Counted from the first letter of the stretch, positions 45,225-54,488 are shown. The stretch is DNA of 64,000 nt from Pseudomonas sp. Irchel 3A7 (GCF_900187565.1 NZ_FYED01000008.1:238261-302260); one strand, 5' to 3'. Program-made: numbers and translations. The notes: generated by a model not told the origin, from the sequence alone.

Positions 45225-45500
45225 GCCCAATATGTAGCGTTTTCAAGAAATCAGGTAAGCAGCGTCGGTGCAGGAGCTGACTACGCCTCGGTGATCTTTC
45301 GGGAGGTGACACAGTGACTCGGCTACCCGGGCCTAAGGATTGTAAGGATGAAAGGGGCCCGCCCCTATCTCGCAAAAAAAGCCCGACCGGACGGGCTGCT
45401 CAGCAACCTATAACGCTTCAACTATCGTAATAATTGTATTAGCACGCTTTATCTCTAGGGAGTCGTTCCCATAATTAGAAGATCTCGATCACCTGTTCCA
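45225..45500. other. Non-coding stretch with an orphan terminator
   Basis: No gene seen. It contains the minus-strand terminator at 45373-45397 and AT-rich sequence close to the following short gene. Confidence 0.4.
45373..45397 (-). terminator. Rho-independent terminator, minus strand
   Basis: Read on the minus strand, AGCCCG-TCCGGT-CGGGCT is followed by seven to eight T residues. No minus-strand gene lies directly upstream of it (to the right), so it probably belongs to a lost gene, a short RNA, or an element that has been rearranged. Confidence 0.6.
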
Positions 45501-45836
45501 ATGACTTCTGCCCCAGGAGTTGCCGCGATTGTGGGGTCGATGCACAGCGATCCGGGTGTGCTTCAATTCGAGTTACGCGTTAATAAATCCAAAAGTTTGA
45601 TTCGATGCGTTGCTCGGGGATCTAATGGCCTTACGACTATTCGTACGCTCCTCGGCCCTGGCCTCCAGGAGTTGAGGCAGTATGATCCGTCTGAGATCAG
45701 CACTTTCCAGCGAGATCAGAATATATTGATGTTACTAAAGCGAGGGCTCACCCAGACAGAAGTGGCAGATACACTTAGGGTGTCCCAGTCATTGGTTTCA
45801 AAGGTGTACCGCTCCAGAAGATACAATCACTGCTGA
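45501..45836 (+). CDS. Small protein with C-terminal helix-turn-helix, possibly truncated
   Basis: A 111-residue frame without a good ribosome site. The last 40 residues look like a resolvase/LuxR-type helix-turn-helix (NILMLLKRGLTQTEVADTL followed by RVSQSLVSKVYRSRR). The N-terminal two thirds are not recognised. It may be the remaining end of a larger regulator gene. Confidence 0.4.
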   Translation: MTSAPGVAAIVGSMHSDPGVLQFELRVNKSKSLIRCVARGSNGLTTIRTLLGPGLQELRQYDPSEISTFQRDQNILMLLKRGLTQTEVADTLRVSQSLVSKVYRSRRYNHC

Positions 45837-46085
45837 CGTAGCGCGGAGATCGTCAGTGATTTTCACCATCGCGTGGAGGGATTTTTTCTAGCGCCTTGTA
45901 CTCCCTGACAGGCGCCCTCCCTTCACAACATTGGCAGTTTTCGATAAAGGCTGAAGTTCCGCATGGAGACGGTGGTACTCATCAAGTTCGGAAGAAACCA
46001 CTTGATCGACCAACGCCAGTATTTCTCCATTTCCAGACGTCCCAAGGTCGGCTAGATCGACCTGGCGATTCCGAGAAAATCGCTC

Positions 46086-46520
46086 CTACAGAATCCAGAA
46101 CGTATCCCTGTGATCAATGTGGAGATCTTTTCGTACTGTGATGATCGTATCGCTCGACGCGCACCTTAGCGGAAGGCCGATAGCACCACGAAATGCGATC
46201 AGTTGCGGGCGCACTGCGAATCTCAGTGCCTCGCATACTTTGCCATGTCGTGATTGGGCGGCGCCGGTGACGCAGCGCTCATAGGAAAACCTATCTTCGT
46301 TGCCATCCAGACGGATAAGTCTGCCCCCCTGCCCGCCCCAAGGCATTTCTGTCGACCCTGAAGTGATCGATCCCGACACCAATTTTTCTGATGGTATCCG
46401 GATGCATTGCTATCAGCAGGTGCATTTTTTTGACCGCGAGCGTGTTGGTGATCACACCGATTGGTGCGTTATGCAGATAGTCTTTGAGCCGATGCAACAG
46501 CTCTTTTTTGATTTGTACTC
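46086..46520 (-). pseudogene. Frameshifted DUF3223-like gene
   Basis: Two minus-strand frames together resemble a DUF3223 protein. The first (46291-46497) contains HLLIAMHPDTIRKIGVGIDHF; the second (46086-46382) contains GGRLIRLDGNEDRFSYERC, then ALRFAVRPQLIAFRG and DLHIDHRDTFWIL, matching the family's order including the HVDH-like end. They join only by a frameshift near 46340, and the last stop comes early. DUF3223 proteins have no known function and often occur in mobile regions. The 5' limit is a guess. Confidence 0.5.
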
Positions 46521-46865
46521 AAACAGCCCCAGCCAGAACATTCAGAAGTCTCTGTGCCTCTGCAAACCCAGATCACAAGAACAAAAAGATGGGTGTCAGC
46601 CCGCCAGAGGATCCACGCAAACCAATGAATTTCAGGTCGCCGTCTTACATCGCCTCACTTACCTGACCAACCTCAGGCGCAACCTCAACCTCAGTTGTCA
46701 GGTTGTTGGTGATGCCGAAAGGAATGTGCACGGATGGAGCGACGGCGCTGGTCGATTTGAGATGCCCGGATTGGTCGTCGTAGGGCTACGAGCAATGCTC
46801 CTAGTTTTTTGATCTGACTACTTTGGCTAGTCTTTCTGCAACCAAGATAGGTCGGGAGAAGACTG
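46521..46865. other. Non-coding stretch upstream of parA
   Basis: No gene recognised on either strand. It should hold the parA promoter; a GGGAGAAG ribosome site lies just before 46866. Confidence 0.35.
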
Positions 46866-47990
46866 ATGAAAGACGAGCTTCGCATATTACTGAGAAAGGT
46901 TCGTGAATCAGCAAAGATCAGTATCGCGCTAGCGGCGAAACGAGCATTTGTGGATGAACGTACCTGGCGTTCCTGGGAAACCTTGAAGGGCGCAGTGTAT
47001 GAACGCCAGCCATCCGACAAAGCGCTATGGAGCTTTTTTCAACGCTCCGGAATCGAGATGCCTCAGGCGTTCAAGGCACGAGCGAATGGAAACCCACTCG
47101 GACAGGTGTTGTCGATTGCCACCTACAAAGGCGGTGTTGGCAAATCACCCATAACAATCAGCGTAGCGGCACGCCTGGTCGAGCAGAGTTTCAGGGTGGC
47201 CGTTGTCACAGACGATGGCGTTTTTCGCGGGATGTCCAGTGATGGTCGAGGGCCGGCCCCAGAAACCCTCGCGAGCAAAATTGACTTCTATGATGAGCGA
47301 GACCTTAAAGCTTCCCCGGCAGAGCTCAAGAAAATGAAAAAGGAGATCCGAGACAATGTCACTAACCTGCCAAGGGAGGAGCAACAGATAGGAGAAATCA
47401 TCTATGGCCACCTTATCGAAACGGTAGAACGCAAAAAACTCGCAACCGAGAACCTCAGTGATCTAGTCACCCGATATGATTACGTCTTTCTCGACATCAA
47501 CGTGAACATCGAGCTGATACGCAGACATGCGGATTTAGTCGCGATTATTCTCGACAGCGATTGCTACTATTCCATTCAAAGTGCCCAAGCGTTTCTTGCG
47601 GACTTAAGAGCAATCAAGTGCCGCAAGGCCGCGCCTTCCTATTTCGGATTAGTTACCAACTGTGACGTTGGCGGCGTCAGCAGTGAGCTGGAGGAGTTCG
47701 TCGGAGACCTGCCCGACCTGAACGATGAAATCCTTGAGGAGCTTATGCAAAGCAAACGTGCGCAGATCCTGCGTCGGGAGCGCATTTACCAGATGATCCG
47801 AGCACTGGACTTTCCGATACTCTCCACCGAAATGACGGCTTCATACAAAGTCGCGATCGAACATTACAATGAAAGCCGGGCGTTCTTGGATGGCTATTGC
47901 TATTTCCATTCTCTTGCGGACGTAGCCCCACACTCGCATGCAGCTGGGGAAATCCGTCGGCTGACAGAGGAGTTAATCAACAAGCTCTGA
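46866..47990 (+). CDS. Orphan ParA-like ATPase with N-terminal DNA-binding-like region
   Basis: A 374-residue ParA/Soj-type protein. Residues about 1-75 look like a helix-turn-helix region (LRKVRESAKISIALAAKRAF and RTWRSWE). The ATPase domain begins near residue 80 with the deviant Walker A YKGGVGKSPIT (usual form KGGVGKTT), followed by VVTDDGVFRG and the Walker B-like YDYVFLDIN. The insert of about 60 charged residues (around 140-190) is longer than in plasmid ParA. There is no ParB gene or visible parS cluster. It is convergent with the ABC-3C operon, with a 145-bp gap. The role is unknown: it may belong to a mobile element or to a defence system. Confidence 0.75.
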   Translation: MKDELRILLRKVRESAKISIALAAKRAFVDERTWRSWETLKGAVYERQPSDKALWSFFQRSGIEMPQAFKARANGNPLGQVLSIATYKGGVGKSPITISVAARLVEQSFRVAVVTDDGVFRGMSSDGRGPAPETLASKIDFYDERDLKASPAELKKMKKEIRDNVTNLPREEQQIGEIIYGHLIETVERKKLATENLSDLVTRYDYVFLDINVNIELIRRHADLVAIILDSDCYYSIQSAQAFLADLRAIKCRKAAPSYFGLVTNCDVGGVSSELEEFVGDLPDLNDEILEELMQSKRAQILRRERIYQMIRALDFPILSTEMTASYKVAIEHYNESRAFLDGYCYFHSLADVAPHSHAAGEIRRLTEELINKL

Positions 47991-48135
47991 ACGCGCTTTG
48001 GTGCCAGCCTGCGCGGGTGCGCATAGACGGAGGGTGGCGCCGACACAAAGCCAAATGCAGTACCGGCCCGCCGCTATACTCGGATCGATCACCACGTCAC
48101 ATCGCGGGTGATCAATCACTTGTGGCGTACGTTCG

Positions 48136-49953
48136 CTAGTCCCTCAAAGAGAAGAAACCATACCGACCATTGTTCCGATTCTTCGTGAAGTGCTGGTAAT
48201 TGAGTAGTGGGATCACCGATGGATCCGGCTCTTTGTTCTCAAAAATTATGATCTGAGAGTCCCTGAAGCTCTCTGCTATGTCTCGGTAGAACCCATAAAT
48301 CAGGTCACCGGTAATCTCATCGCCCTCCTCTCCAGGCAGGTCATCCCCTTCCTTGTAGGTGGTCAGCGGCGAGTCAAGCACGACGAAACCGGGATGGCGC
48401 CCGGAGAGCCTCAACAAATTCATCAGCCCAAGCACGAACGCGGAGAACGCGACCGCTCGATAGCCCTTGCCGAAATTGCCGCGCGCGCTGCCGCCAATGG
48501 TGATGTCTCTTGCCTTAAAATCGAACTCGACTGGCAGGTAGTTTGGAAAGCCCCATCGCTTCAGGATGGACTGGATTTCGGTCACCAACGGCTTCACAGC
48601 GTCTTCAAAGCTCTCAGCGGTATACCCTGCTTGTTCTTCGAGCAGTAGAGTTCCCAACCTTTTCAGCTCGTCGCTTAGCTTGGCCTTATCCGCTACTCGT
48701 TGATCCAAGGCGGACAGATCGTGCCTGATACTCGACGCAAGCTCCTTCAGGTCACTGACTTTCTGTACTGAATCTTCAAGCTCGGATGCGAGTTGCTTCT
48801 CCAAAGCTGTTATGGCCGCTTTGATCGTCAACGCACTGGAGGCGTTTCGCTCGATGGCGATAGAAAGGGAGCCTTGGGCTTCCGCGAGTTCCTCGATGTT
48901 CTTGGAAATGCGATTCAGCTCGAAGGAAACGCCTTTCTTGATGTCAACTACGTTAGCTATGCAAGACTCCGAGTCAAAATGATTGCCACAGGTTGGACAC
49001 AGAATCGAATCAGAAGCATCCAAGAGAACCGCAGCCTGCTCAATTCCAAGAAGACGCTGGCGGTCTGACTCGTACTTTTTACCAAGCATGCCAAATCGAC
49101 CAAGAAGGCCTTTGTCTTCAGCGATTTTGATTTCGACAACTTCCAGTTCGGTGGTATGAAGGGCCTTCTGCTCGAACAACCCATTGCTCGACTGGAACGC
49201 GCTTTTGAGGTCAGCCTCTGCCTGCTCTAGTCGACCAGTCACTTGATGGTTAAACGAATTCAGTTTCTGGAGCTGAAGGAACTGGGTGGCGTCATCGCCT
49301 GGATAAAACTTACTGATGATTTCTTCGACAGCAGTGACCTTATGCTTCAATACCCCTTTTGACTCTAAGTCTTTTTTTGCTGATTTGACTGCAGCGTCAT
49401 CTTTCCCAGTGAGCAGCAATTTCAACATCGAGTTTTCTTTGGTCTTCTCCATGACCTGACCGGTGCCCAAGGGAGAGTACTCGGCAACGATCCTTGATTC
49501 ATCAATCAGGAAAATTTTCTCAAGGTCACGAAGTGAGAAAGCGCCGCTTCTCAGGGATGCAGCACCCAAAAGCAACAGCTTTCCATCCAGCCCCAGCTTG
49601 TCTAGGAACTGGCTAGATATAGTGGCTTTGTTATTGGCAATGTGCTTGGTGCTAAGAACTGATATTCTGCCTTTTTCGTCAATTAGTGTCGCTTTGGAGT
49701 TTTCGGCAAGCGTTCTTTCGATGATGAAAGCGCTTCCGTCATCGTTATCGAATTTCACCCTGACGGTGGTGTATCCCTTCGACACCTCTATTGGTTTTGG
49801 GGGTCTGGAAGATCCCAACGCAAATTTTATGCACTGTACGATGTAGGACTTTCCGGTGTCAGACCCGCCTTGAACGACGTTGGCGCCTTTCGTAAAATAA
49901 ACCGCAGCATCAGGGAGATCAGGGCCGCTAACAATAACACTTTCAATGAACAT
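48136..49953 (-). CDS. ABC-3C system SMC/RecN-like ATPase
   Basis: A 605-residue coiled-coil ABC ATPase. Walker A is GGSDTGKSY (Gly29-Ser36). Two coiled-coil regions (about 185-310 and 335-430) flank a zinc hook-like CPTCG. The C-terminal lobe has a signature-like stretch GSARGNFGKGYRA and the Walker B VVLDSPLTTY. In ABC-three-component systems this protein is the DNA- or damage-sensing ATPase that controls an effector. Its start overlaps the stop of the MC2 gene by one base (TAATG), so translation is coupled. It ends the operon. Confidence 0.87.
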   Translation of the reverse strand: MFIESVIVSGPDLPDAAVYFTKGANVVQGGSDTGKSYIVQCIKFALGSSRPPKPIEVSKGYTTVRVKFDNDDGSAFIIERTLAENSKATLIDEKGRISVLSTKHIANNKATISSQFLDKLGLDGKLLLLGAASLRSGAFSLRDLEKIFLIDESRIVAEYSPLGTGQVMEKTKENSMLKLLLTGKDDAAVKSAKKDLESKGVLKHKVTAVEEIISKFYPGDDATQFLQLQKLNSFNHQVTGRLEQAEADLKSAFQSSNGLFEQKALHTTELEVVEIKIAEDKGLLGRFGMLGKKYESDRQRLLGIEQAAVLLDASDSILCPTCGNHFDSESCIANVVDIKKGVSFELNRISKNIEELAEAQGSLSIAIERNASSALTIKAAITALEKQLASELEDSVQKVSDLKELASSIRHDLSALDQRVADKAKLSDELKRLGTLLLEEQAGYTAESFEDAVKPLVTEIQSILKRWGFPNYLPVEFDFKARDITIGGSARGNFGKGYRAVAFSAFVLGLMNLLRLSGRHPGFVVLDSPLTTYKEGDDLPGEEGDEITGDLIYGFYRDIAESFRDSQIIIFENKEPDPSVIPLLNYQHFTKNRNNGRYGFFSLRD

Positions 49954-50384
49954 TAGATTGCCCTGTCAACTTTATATATGGTGCGACTTTGCGCGGTGAG
50001 ATAATCAACGTTTTCATACACCCATGAAACACGCCGCCGGAAATCTGTATGGTACTCAGTGGATAGCTTGCCAGCGAACTCGCTGCCTTCTGAGGTAATA
50101 CGATATCGAACGCCCTGCTCATTCACCTCGGAAGTCATCAACCCTTTTGAGGTGAAAAGCTTTATGGCGTCTGGAAAGATTTCACGCCTACGAACAAGTT
50201 CGGCAAGACGGTTCATCAGCATTGGGTGCAGGCTTGGCCCACCCTGGAAGTCATCGCTATAAATCGCTGCATAGTCCAGGAATACAAGCTCATCCAAATC
50301 AAGCTCTCGGGCAAGCCCTGCAAGCAGAAGGACGATCCTCGCCCCATTTTCTACAGGGCTGTTAAACAAATCCTTTGAGTTCAT
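49953..50384 (-). CDS. ABC-3C middle component, MC2 type
   Basis: A 143-residue winged-helix-like protein matching the middle component 2 pattern: DLFNSPVENGARIVLLLAGL, then FLDYAAIYSDDFQGGPSLHP, then LAELVRRREIFPDAIKLFTSKGL. It is thought to link ATPase and effector. It lies 3 bp after the effector gene and overlaps the ATPase gene, giving the usual effector-MC-ATPase order. Confidence 0.87.
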   Translation of the reverse strand: MNSKDLFNSPVENGARIVLLLAGLARELDLDELVFLDYAAIYSDDFQGGPSLHPMLMNRLAELVRRREIFPDAIKLFTSKGLMTSEVNEQGVRYRITSEGSEFAGKLSTEYHTDFRRRVSWVYENVDYLTAQSRTIYKVDRAI

Positions 50385-50387
50385 GAC

Positions 50388-51458
50388 TTATCTCTTAATC
50401 CACTTGAATCTCTGGTCATTTACTAGCTGATGGCACAGCCCTTTTCGATCGGAGATTTGAATGTAATGAAAAAGCGGATGAGAGTTGTATGGGAGGCTCG
50501 CGGACTGTTTGCTCACCGCGAGAAACCGATCATACCCATTTTCGTGCTTTTGGCGCACAACGCTGTGCACGCCTTCGTAGCATTCCTCTTTGAGCTCTTC
50601 GTAGCATCCGGTAGGAAATGCGTCGCGCGAGAAAGTTTCCAAGGATTCAGCGCTAAAGAAATTGATTCGCGCACGGTCGAGATCCTCTTTGTACTCACTG
50701 TCTTTAACGTTTGTAAGTGAATACTCCGTACTATCTGCATCGGAAAATGCGTGCAGAAGAGCCTCAATATAGACTTTCTCATTGTCCCCAACGGTCTCAG
50801 GGGCGTTTCTTTTGAGCTGAGGTCGCTTTAAGTGGTAAGAGCCAAATCGCGACGAGTGATACGGGGTCTTTGAGTGCTTCTCAACCAAATCTAGAGAAGA
50901 CATCTCATCGACAAAGGAGAAGTCGATGGTGTTAAGGTGATCTAGCAGCTCGCCCTCTAGATCAATAACCTGCGTCTTCGTAATTTTATCCCGGCAAGCC
51001 TTGTCCCACCGGCTAATGATCTCTGCCTTGATGCGAGATTTATTGGCGAACATATCAATGCAATCGGAACTGCAACCCTTGGGGGTTACGAAGCGATATT
51101 CACGAGGAAGAGTGTAGTCGCCTCTCCAAGTGTAGAACACTAACTTACCTAACTCGGCCACCACATCAGCGACGCTCAGCTTATCGCCGTAGTGTTTGCA
51201 TTGGTAGTTATCCCACCCAGACGAGAATCGACCGATGACATCACGGCCTTTGTCCCCGGCACCAGCACAACGCGTTACCACGTCGTAGTTTTTATCAAGG
51301 TAATAGACCAGTTCAAGTGTAAAAACTTCCCATTCGTCAGCCGACATAATTTGCAGGCGATCTAGGGGGTGAACAGGCTCTCCTTTTTGGACATCCAGCG
51401 CTGTGAGCATGAACTCTGGAGCTGGAGGGATTTCTATGGAGATCTCACTAATGGACAT
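50388..51458 (-). CDS. ABC-3C effector with PD-(D/E)XK nuclease domain
   Basis: A 356-residue protein. Residues about 38-120 form a Mrr-type restriction nuclease domain: Glu44 in DEWE, Asp73 in KGRDVIG and the QxK core in YQCKHY (Gln86, Lys88). The rest, from about 150, would be the C-terminal domain that joins the ABC-3C complex, but I recognise no motif in it. It should cut DNA when the ATPase detects invasion, probably as an anti-phage or anti-plasmid response. First of three tightly spaced genes; the small gene 54 bp upstream may share the transcript. Confidence 0.85.
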   Translation of the reverse strand: MSISEISIEIPPAPEFMLTALDVQKGEPVHPLDRLQIMSADEWEVFTLELVYYLDKNYDVVTRCAGAGDKGRDVIGRFSSGWDNYQCKHYGDKLSVADVVAELGKLVFYTWRGDYTLPREYRFVTPKGCSSDCIDMFANKSRIKAEIISRWDKACRDKITKTQVIDLEGELLDHLNTIDFSFVDEMSSLDLVEKHSKTPYHSSRFGSYHLKRPQLKRNAPETVGDNEKVYIEALLHAFSDADSTEYSLTNVKDSEYKEDLDRARINFFSAESLETFSRDAFPTGCYEELKEECYEGVHSVVRQKHENGYDRFLAVSKQSASLPYNSHPLFHYIQISDRKGLCHQLVNDQRFKWIKR

Positions 51459-51512
51459 CGACCACGCCCCTCAAGATAGGTGCCTCAGGCTTCAGGAAGA
51501 ATTTAAAAAAAA

Positions 51513-51794
51513 TCATATTCCGAGCTCATGCCCCAGCTGAAGGCCCCGTATACGGAGTGACATTTCTTTGATGATAGTGTCTGGGTTCTTCCGTAAAGCT
51601 TCGGTAAGTTGTTTCAAGAAACGCTGATTTAATTCCATATTTTCAGATAGCTCACCAATCACGACGCTCGGGTAGACATCAGTGTTCTCCAGCACCATCG
51701 CCAAAGCCGCCCGAGCAGCGCCAATGGGCTTGTCCATCGCGTATTCGACCAGATCAGCAGGATGAAAAGCGTAATCCTGTTCAAGCTCGCTCAT
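51513..51794 (-). CDS. Small protein upstream of ABC-3C operon, unknown
   Basis: A 93-residue acidic protein from the ATG at 51794, with AGGGAA seven bases upstream. It is mostly helical by composition (ADLVEYAMDKPIGAARAALA; LKQLTEALRKNPDTIIKEMS). I do not recognise the family. It lies 54 bp before the effector gene on the same strand, so it could be a fourth component, an inhibitor of the nuclease, or an unrelated regulator. Confidence 0.6.
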   Translation of the reverse strand: MSELEQDYAFHPADLVEYAMDKPIGAARAALAMVLENTDVYPSVVIGELSENMELNQRFLKQLTEALRKNPDTIIKEMSLRIRGLQLGHELGI

Positions 51795-52263
51795 GAATGT
51801 GTTCCCTGCATGCAATTTAGGTTTTGCTAATCAATTTGCGGGCACAAACACCCCATCACGAAGACGTTTTCCGTGATTGGGTGTTTAACAACCGAATTAA
51901 TGTTGTGTGGTCTAGCTGATCCATGCCGAACTCCAGCAATGTCCTGCTCTCCTTTGGAAAGTGTTGGTCTCGTCCTTGGATGATGGCTCAATAATATCGC
52001 TTTAGCTGGCGATGGGGAACCTGGGGTGGTATCGCACTATGCTTTTCGAGGCTGAATTGGATGCTTCTGGCGGTTATAGAATGGTGAAAGGGGGCGGCAG
52101 ATGGACGGTATAGACTGCGGTATCATTGTTGATCAACCATCTTGGCATCGCACGCGATCGTCGTGTGGATCTGTACCTCGAACATCCCACTTCGGGTCGA
52201 CAATTATCCAGACGACTGGAAATTCGAGGCATCAACTGGCGTAGCTGCCAGGCTGGTCATGTG
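51795..52263. other. Non-coding region between two defence operons
   Basis: No convincing gene on either strand. It should hold the promoter of the small gene and ABC-3C operon (just right of 51794) and the 3' end of the helicase transcript. Near 51850-51895 the sequences CCCATCACGAAGACG and CGTGATTGGGTG form a partial inverted repeat that may be a terminator. Confidence 0.35.
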
Positions 52264-53334
52264 TCAAGGCGCCCAGTACGGTATAACGGACTGCCCTGGC
52301 CGATCTAGCACTATCGCTACGCTTTGCTGTGCCCGGGTGACCGCCACGTAGAACGTCGCTGCAGGCCCGGGATCAAGTGGAACGCCTCGCTGCAAAAAGG
52401 TTGCGATTGGGCCTGTTGCGATGATGAGCACTCGCTCGTAGGTTGCGCCTTTGGCGACCTTGAAGTTGGTGTAGTTCAGGTCGAACTCAGTGCCTGACCT
52501 TATGTTTACGCGCAGGCACTGGGGGCTGAATCTCTCCACGTATGCGAGGACGTTACGATTGGCGAGCAGGAATACACCGTCGTGATCTGTCGTAACCTCG
52601 TTGAGCGACTCCGTTTGTGGGAAACCCCACGCGGGGTTGAAGATAGTGTCTGAGAATCTCGCGATACCTGGAGAGCAGCGCCAGGTCGTGTTCCGAAATT
52701 CGATCTCGATCTCTCCTCTTCGTTGCTTGGCCAGGAACCAAGTAAGAGCCCTGGCGTAGGCATATTGCTTGTTCTTTCTGCTTCTAGGGCTCGTTGAGAG
52801 AACCGACTGCCGAATGTCTCCGACCATCCGAATGTCGATGCGGGACGCGAACAGCTTCTCCAGTAACTCCCAGTCCCAGCCACTGAGATCCTGAACCTCA
52901 TCCACCAATATCTCGTCGTACAGGCTTTCCAGGCGGTACAACAAGGCTCCTTGGCTCTGCTCCACCAGCAGATTGGCGAGCTTCCCAAGCTCAGCGGCAT
53001 ACAGTGCTCCGGCGGAGTTAAAGAAGCGAGCCTCTTCCGTCGCGAAACGTCTTGGCTGCCCCTCATAGTCGAAACCCTGCACACGTCTGCCTGGGAAAAC
53101 AAAGGGCAGAAAGGGCCGGGCAAAATGTCGGATGAGTAGTGTGTACCACCCCATCACTTCCACATTAGTCTGCATCCCAACCCGTTTCGCCAGACGCACA
53201 GAAAGCTCATGTTGATTTCGCTGAGTAAACGTCACAACGAGCACACGCCGCGTAGGCGCAACTGCGGCGCAGTGTTCGACCAGGCCTTGCGTTTTGCGCG
53301 AGCCCGCAACGGCTAGGGTGAGGTGATTAGCCAT
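52264..53334 (-). CDS. UvrD-like helicase, GajB-like, compact
   Basis: A 356-residue superfamily 1 helicase-like ATPase. Motifs in order: Walker A VAGSRKTQG, motif Ia VVTFTQRN, Walker B LVDEVQDLSGWDW, motif III VGDIRQSV, motif IV-like RNTTWRCSPGI, motif V KGATYERVLII and motif VI VAVTRAQ. It is shorter than GajB of Bacillus (about 490 residues), with reduced 1B and 2B domains. Its ATG overlaps the stop of the OLD-type gene (ATGGCTAA), so the two are translationally coupled, as in Gabija defence pairs. Because the OLD gene is split by a transposon, expression of this gene may be reduced or lost. Confidence 0.8.
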   Translation of the reverse strand: MANHLTLAVAGSRKTQGLVEHCAAVAPTRRVLVVTFTQRNQHELSVRLAKRVGMQTNVEVMGWYTLLIRHFARPFLPFVFPGRRVQGFDYEGQPRRFATEEARFFNSAGALYAAELGKLANLLVEQSQGALLYRLESLYDEILVDEVQDLSGWDWELLEKLFASRIDIRMVGDIRQSVLSTSPRSRKNKQYAYARALTWFLAKQRRGEIEIEFRNTTWRCSPGIARFSDTIFNPAWGFPQTESLNEVTTDHDGVFLLANRNVLAYVERFSPQCLRVNIRSGTEFDLNYTNFKVAKGATYERVLIIATGPIATFLQRGVPLDPGPAATFYVAVTRAQQSVAIVLDRPGQSVIPYWAP

Positions 53335-54488
53335 GGATGAAGGCTGCTGCAGCTGCCATGTAAGCCGGCGCTACGATGCGCTGTCTACTTTCCGCGATTC
53401 GTAGCGCGGCCTCTGTTTTTTCTCTGGTCATCCATACTTCGAGAACAGCGTCAGCGCGAAGCCCTAGAATCCCACGTAGTACTGCCTCTCCATTGTGATG
53501 GATCAGCTGAGGTTCCAATGTGCGCCCTTCCTCCACAGGGCCAATAAAGAGTTCTCTGTACTCACCATCTAGCCATGGCTCGACGGCTTCTCGAAGTGCC
53601 GCAGGATCCTGCCCGTCGTTGTCCCTCAATACAGCGACCCGCTTACCCAGTCGTGAGCAAAGTTCGAGGCATCGGGCTAGGGAGAGGCTGCGCATGCTGA
53701 GGACATCAATGCCGCACGCCATCGGAGGCATGTCGTAGAGGTCGCGGAAAATCCGTTCGAAAATGATTTCGTCGGATGGCCCCTCGACGAGAACCAGCTT
53801 TTCGGCAAGCGCCATTCGAAGGGTATCGTACCCTGGAAGCTTCTTGTAATACCCCACGGTTTCAGGAGTAAGTCCCGTAATGGTTGTGACTGCATCCCGA
53901 TTGATCAGCAGCAGTGAGTCTAGCCCCAGCCTATTCAGCACGAAGGTGCTGTGGGTGCTGATGAACAGCTGTTGTTCTTCGCCGGCGAGCCGCTCAATGC
54001 GGTTTAGAAGCGTGACCATGCTGGTATGGGAAAGGTGGTTCTCCGGCTCCTCGATCATTACCACCCTGGTTCGATCAGCATGCCGGCCCATTGCCAGAGA
54101 AATTTTGATAGTAGCCTGTTGACCCTGCCCGGCCATCGAGAACGGCACATCGTCTATGTGCGGTGAGACAGCCGACTCCCAAGATGTTCTAGAAGTCTGA
54201 TCCATTGCCACCTTGAGGGGTTGCTGGTGAAGCGAGGCTTCCAATTGCCCCAGTCGATCGTTAAGCGCTGCAAGAGCTCCATCCGACATAGCTGATTTCG
54301 CCTGCCGGTACTCCAGCGAGATCAAGGCTTTCTCGGAGGGCTCCAGGTGATCGTTCAAGATCTGTCTCAGGTGATAATCAATTCCGCCAAACGTTCTGAT
54401 CGTGCGTGAATCGATGATCGCAATGGAAAGGTCTCGCGGACGTCGGGTGAGCTCTGAATCACCAAAATGGCGCCACTCGATCTTGTAG
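53327..54488 (-). pseudogene. OLD-family ATPase/TOPRIM nuclease, C-terminal part (split by transposon)
   Basis: This is the 3' part of a GajA/OLD-like gene; the 5' part is at 58430-58874. The open frame extends upstream of 54358 to the transposon edge, coding IEWRHFGDSEL and on. It carries the ABC signature-like FSMAGQGQQATIKISLAMG, Walker B VVMIEEPENHLS, switch STHSTFVLN and a TOPRIM domain with Glu in LVEGPSDEIIF and the DxD in LRDNDGQ. In function, such proteins nick or cut DNA upon nucleotide depletion. Joined to the other part the protein would have about 530 residues, near GajA length. Disrupted, so likely inactive. Confidence 0.88.
54481..54488. repeat. 8-bp target-site duplication, left
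   Basis: TCTTGTAG, repeated exactly at 58430-58437, flanks the transposon; 8 bp is the duplication size of the IS66 family. Confidence 0.92.

Noticed and set aside
45896..46141. 81-codon plus-strand frame
   Set aside because: No ribosome site or recognisable sequence; overlaps the DUF3223 remnant on the other strand.
46300..46812. 170-codon plus-strand frame
   Set aside because: It is antisense to the DUF3223-like remnant and has no motif; the minus-strand match is better.
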